Shown one piece after another: positions 61,793-64,000 of a stretch of 64,000 nucleotides of DNA (position 1 is its first letter; each line of letters begins with the position of its first letter). The translations under genes were made by a program, and so were the position numbers. The DNA is from Pseudomonadota bacterium (GTDB lineage Bacteria; Pseudomonadota; Gammaproteobacteria; Steroidobacterales; Steroidobacteraceae). The stretch spans positions 1,922,001 through 1,986,000 of the forward strand of contig JBBCGI010000001.1 of the NCBI GenBank assembly GCA_037200975.1. The letters run 5' to 3'. The notes beneath the pieces were generated by a model. The model searched no databases, was not told the origin of the DNA, and saw only the letters and a program-made list of their open reading frames with translations.

Positions 61793-62215
61793 ATGACGGG
61801 CGAAGACATCCTGTTAGTGCAGAAGAGCTGGCTGGCGATCAAACCTGTGAAGCAGATCGCGGCGGAGCTGTTTTACGTGAAGTTGTCCGAGCTCGACCCG
61901 GGCCTGCGGCTGTTGTACGACGACGACTTGCACGCCAGCAATCGCAAGTTCGTGCAGTTGCTCGACGCCACCGTGCGCGGCCTCGATCGCGCCGACGTGT
62001 TGATGGCCGCGATCCGTGAGGTCGGCATCCGCCACCCCACGTTCGGGCTGACCGATGCACACCATGGCACCGTCGCGGCTGCGCTGCTGTGGACGCTCGA
62101 GAAAGCGCTGCGCCGGGATTTCACGCCCACGGTGAAAGCGGCGTGGATCCGGATCTTCGGTGTGTTGTCGCAGCGCCTGCGCGGGTCGAGCATCGACGCC
62201 GCGCAGGCCGCCTGA
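61793..62215 (+). CDS. Single-domain globin (hemoglobin-like)
   Basis: A 140-residue globin related to the flavohemoglobin globin domain. FYVKLSELDPGLRLLY matches the conserved FYxxLF segment and the proximal His is in RHPTFGLTD (about residue 83). It likely binds heme and O2 or NO; the reductase domain is absent. It is convergent with the SRPBCC gene (3-base gap). Confidence 0.85.
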   Translation: MTGEDILLVQKSWLAIKPVKQIAAELFYVKLSELDPGLRLLYDDDLHASNRKFVQLLDATVRGLDRADVLMAAIREVGIRHPTFGLTDAHHGTVAAALLWTLEKALRRDFTPTVKAAWIRIFGVLSQRLRGSSIDAAQAA

Positions 62216-62218
62216 CTT

Positions 62219-62725
62219 CTACGACATCGTCTTGCCGGTCTCGAGCAGCGACTTCAAGTCGCTCAGGATCCAGTTCCAGCCGCCACCGCCCTGCGTGTTG
62301 AACTTGCTGGTGACCGCGCCTTTCATCATCGGCGCACCGGCCGGGATTTCATGCGTGATGGTGAGGCGGCAAAAATCCAGCTCCGTCTGCACGATCTCCC
62401 AGGTGATGCGCGAGAAACCTTCCTGGCGATGCGCGTCGTTGAAGAGGAAGCGATAGGTCTGTACCAGTTTGTGCGGCGGACTCGCCTCGATCACTTCGCC
62501 GTCGACGATGACTTCGGGCAATCCGAAGCTGCGCATCTGCGCGTTGGCCAGCGCGCGAAATTTGCCGCCGGCCTTGAGCTCGTACTCGGACATGCCGCGG
62601 TAGCCATACTTCGCGGTCCACTCGGGTGAGGTCACGGCATCCCAGATCGCGGCGGGCGTCGCCTTGATGTAGATCTCGTGGATATGAGTGGTCGAGTTCA
62701 GGCTCTCTTGCGCTGCGGTGGGCAT
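62219..62725 (-). CDS. SRPBCC domain protein (AHSA1-like)
   Basis: A 168-residue protein with the START/AHSA1-type beginning EIYIKATPAAIWDAVTSPEWTAKYGY and the usual C-terminal helix (GGGGWNWILSDLKSLLETG). Such proteins are often encoded with ArsR regulators, as here; ligand unknown. Its ATG at 62725 lies within the ArsR 3' end (28-base overlap). Confidence 0.85.
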   Translation of the reverse strand: MPTAAQESLNSTTHIHEIYIKATPAAIWDAVTSPEWTAKYGYRGMSEYELKAGGKFRALANAQMRSFGLPEVIVDGEVIEASPPHKLVQTYRFLFNDAHRQEGFSRITWEIVQTELDFCRLTITHEIPAGAPMMKGAVTSKFNTQGGGGWNWILSDLKSLLETGKTMS

Positions 62726-63042
62726 TTCGCTTTCTCCAGGGATTTTTTGAGGTCGACGAGCGCGGACAACTCGCGCTCCTTGTATTTGTCGATCCAGCGG
62801 TCGTGGATGAGACGGATGGGCACGGCGTTGAGGAAATGCAGCTTCTCGCGCCCTTCCCGGCGCGTGATCACGAGGCCGGCTTCTTCGAGCACCTTGAGAT
62901 GTTTCATGACCCCGAAGCGGGTCATCTCGAGCTCCCACTCGAGCTCGCCCAGCGTCTGACCGTCACGCTCGTGCAGCAGGTCCAGCAGGAACCTGCGTGA
63001 GGAATCGGCCAGAGCCTTGAACACCAGATCGTCGCTGATCAT
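62698..63042 (-). CDS. ArsR/SmtB-family regulator
   Basis: A 114-residue winged-HTH protein (KALADSSRRFLLDLL, LGELEWELEMTRFGVMKHLKVLEEAGLV, ITRREGREKLHFLN). It lacks clear metal-binding Cys. In tandem with an SRPBCC gene it fits the ArsR-SRPBCC pair found in many bacteria. Start at 63042 (MISDDLVF); an upstream ATG at 63072 is less likely. Confidence 0.88.
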   Translation of the reverse strand: MISDDLVFKALADSSRRFLLDLLHERDGQTLGELEWELEMTRFGVMKHLKVLEEAGLVITRREGREKLHFLNAVPIRLIHDRWIDKYKERELSALVDLKKSLEKAKCPPQRKRA

Positions 63043-63085
63043 GGCGGAAACTATATGTGACCTTTTGGTCACATGTCAAAACCAG

Positions 63086-63106
63086 TAAAGGGGACATGCC
63101 TATTTA
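63086..63106. repeat. Half copy of the GGGGACA-ATTT repeat family
   Basis: TAAAGGGGACATGCCTATTTA matches one arm of the elements at 21.1 and 54.7 kb with a few changes, but the second arm is missing. It sits directly before a terminator stem. Confidence 0.6.
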
Positions 63107-63170
63107 AAAAAGGACGGGCCTCGAAGGTTCGAATGGGGCGATTCGAGCTGCGGGGATGAGGCCCGTCCCT
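63107..63170 (-). terminator. Intrinsic terminator after the LNPQPLPP protein gene
   Basis: On the minus strand an 11-bp stem GGACGGGCCTC/GAGGCCCGTCC (63158-63168 with 63112-63122), around a 35-base loop, is followed by TTTTTT. It lies 18 bases after the gene's stop. Confidence 0.75.
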
Positions 63171-63185
63171 GTAAAAAACGATGGC

Positions 63186-63872
63186 TCAGACCAGCCGCGC
63201 GGCTCCGGCCTCCAGCAGTGCATGCGCCGCATCGGCGAAAGTGCGGCCGAGATCGCGGTCCATCGCAATCACGGCGCACTGTTGAAACTGGGTGCCCATG
63301 ACGATGAGGTCGGGGCCATTGAGTTGTTCGGTGAACCAGGCGGGCGCGGGCCACGGGAACGGCCACTTCACGCGCATGCCGTTGCCGCAGATCTCGTCGA
63401 CGAACCGCGCCACGTGACCGCCGACAATGATGATGCCGCGCTCACCGCCCGGCCGCGGGATCAGGTCCGCCAGCTCGCCGACATTCGTCATGCGCTCCGT
63501 GAACTCCTGCACGATGGCGGCGAGGAACGCCGATCTCGGCGGCAGCGGCTGCGGATTGAGCGCCACCTGCGACAACGGATCTCCGCCGATGACATCCCAG
63601 ATCTCCGGATGTTTCTCCGCGACCACCCGCCACAAATGGGTGCCAGCCCCCATCCCGATCACCGAGCGCTCCAGCGCACGGCGGATATACGGATCGAGCG
63701 GACCCGGCGGATCTTCCGGACCGTCCGGGTTGGGATAGCCGGTCGTCAGCTGGCTAACAAGCGCGGTGAGCGCGCGCGCCGACAGGTGCTTCGGCGGCGG
63801 CTTCGGGCCGGGGCCGGTCTTTTCCGGCGTGGGAGCGGGAGCAATGCTGCGTTGCGCAGTGACATTCATCAT
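63186..63872 (-). CDS. Hypothetical protein with LNPQPLPP motif, 228 aa
   Basis: A Pro-rich N-terminus (PAPTPEKTGPGPKPPPKH) and a predicted globular part. It contains LNPQPLPPR (about 107-115), a short motif that recurs in many bacterial proteins of unknown role. No signal peptide, family or catalytic motif is recognised. The start is taken at the first ATG; the next codon is also ATG. Confidence 0.6.
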   Translation of the reverse strand: MMNVTAQRSIAPAPTPEKTGPGPKPPPKHLSARALTALVSQLTTGYPNPDGPEDPPGPLDPYIRRALERSVIGMGAGTHLWRVVAEKHPEIWDVIGGDPLSQVALNPQPLPPRSAFLAAIVQEFTERMTNVGELADLIPRPGGERGIIIVGGHVARFVDEICGNGMRVKWPFPWPAPAWFTEQLNGPDLIVMGTQFQQCAVIAMDRDLGRTFADAAHALLEAGAARLV

Positions 63873-64000
63873 TTCCTCCGGGAGATGCTTTTCGCGTTTT
63901 GCGGGGCACAGATTCGCCCTGCGGCCCCCCGCAGGCGATGGACGGGCGCTGATCCGGCGCTGACTTGTCTATGATTCACCCCCCGGGGGACCCGGGAAAC

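Noticed and set aside
1-64000. CRISPR array, tRNA or rRNA genes
   Set aside because: No regularly spaced direct repeats, cloverleaf-type sequence with CCA end or rRNA-like segment was seen on either strand. This was a reading by eye, so a tRNA scan would be decisive.

Overview
The window is about 64 kb of GC-rich (roughly 65%), gene-dense bacterial chromosome with no rRNA, tRNA, CRISPR array, phage or IS transposase that I can see. Secreted polysaccharide enzymes, S9 peptidases, three flavin-dependent tryptophan-halogenase-type genes, a MipA/DUF3019/two-component cassette, a MddA-type methyltransferase and a YgiQ radical SAM protein point to a free-living gammaproteobacterium of the Steroidobacteraceae/Nevskiales/Xanthomonadales kind. 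That placement is inference from gene content, not a database result.

Layout. 1-7.7 kb: two tandem bactofilins, then a minus-strand group with a beta-lactamase-fold protein that lacks its catalytic residues, an S9 peptidase, a GH9 cellulase-type enzyme and a zinc peptidase. 8-17 kb: two paralogous cation/proton antiporters, three tandem flavin halogenases coupled to an OxyR-like regulator without redox cysteines, and a GNAT acetyltransferase behind a possible leader peptide and attenuator. 17-25 kb: a divergent glycoside hydrolase / Gfo-Idh-MocA oxidoreductase pair, a LysE exporter, a HAD phosphatase, a DUF1349 protein and a PAS histidine kinase. 25-33 kb: an ECF sigma / anti-sigma / subtilase-fold operon whose subtilase lacks the catalytic serine, a GAF kinase with a receiver-only regulator, a PRC-barrel protein, MddA, and a winged-helix/TPR regulator. 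33.8-37.1 kb: mipA-type porin, DUF3019 protein, response regulator and histidine kinase in one operon. 37-48 kb: a VIT/CCC1 transporter, an alpha/beta hydrolase, a RIO kinase, a second ECF operon (sigma, anti-sigma-like protein, two HEAT-repeat exported proteins), a three-BON-domain protein and YgiQ. 48-64 kb: an OmpA lipoprotein with a DUF4398 partner, a kinase and a Crp-type regulator, a GH115 alpha-glucuronidase, an S9 peptidase, a lactonase-fold protein, an esterase/GST/DUF167 operon, a globin, an ArsR/SRPBCC pair and an unknown protein with an LNPQPLPP motif.

The strongest non-gene signal is a set of long, near-perfect inverted repeats. One group (at 10.7, 12.3, 13.9, 27.6, 29.4, 32.5 and 47.0 kb) shares the outer tip GGTGCCGGG but has three unrelated interiors. 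A second group (21.1, 54.7 kb and half a copy at 63.1 kb) has the core GGGGACAGATCTATTT. They sit mostly at gene 3' ends, several touch or supply stop codons, one lies in frame inside ygiQ, and a solitary arm encodes the C-terminus of a halogenase. They look like REP/BIME-type mobile hairpins, but no mobilising gene is in the window.

A second theme is loss of catalytic or sensing residues in otherwise intact proteins (beta-lactamase fold, subtilase fold, OxyR-like regulator, Hpt-like protein), which suggests binding or signalling roles in place of catalysis.
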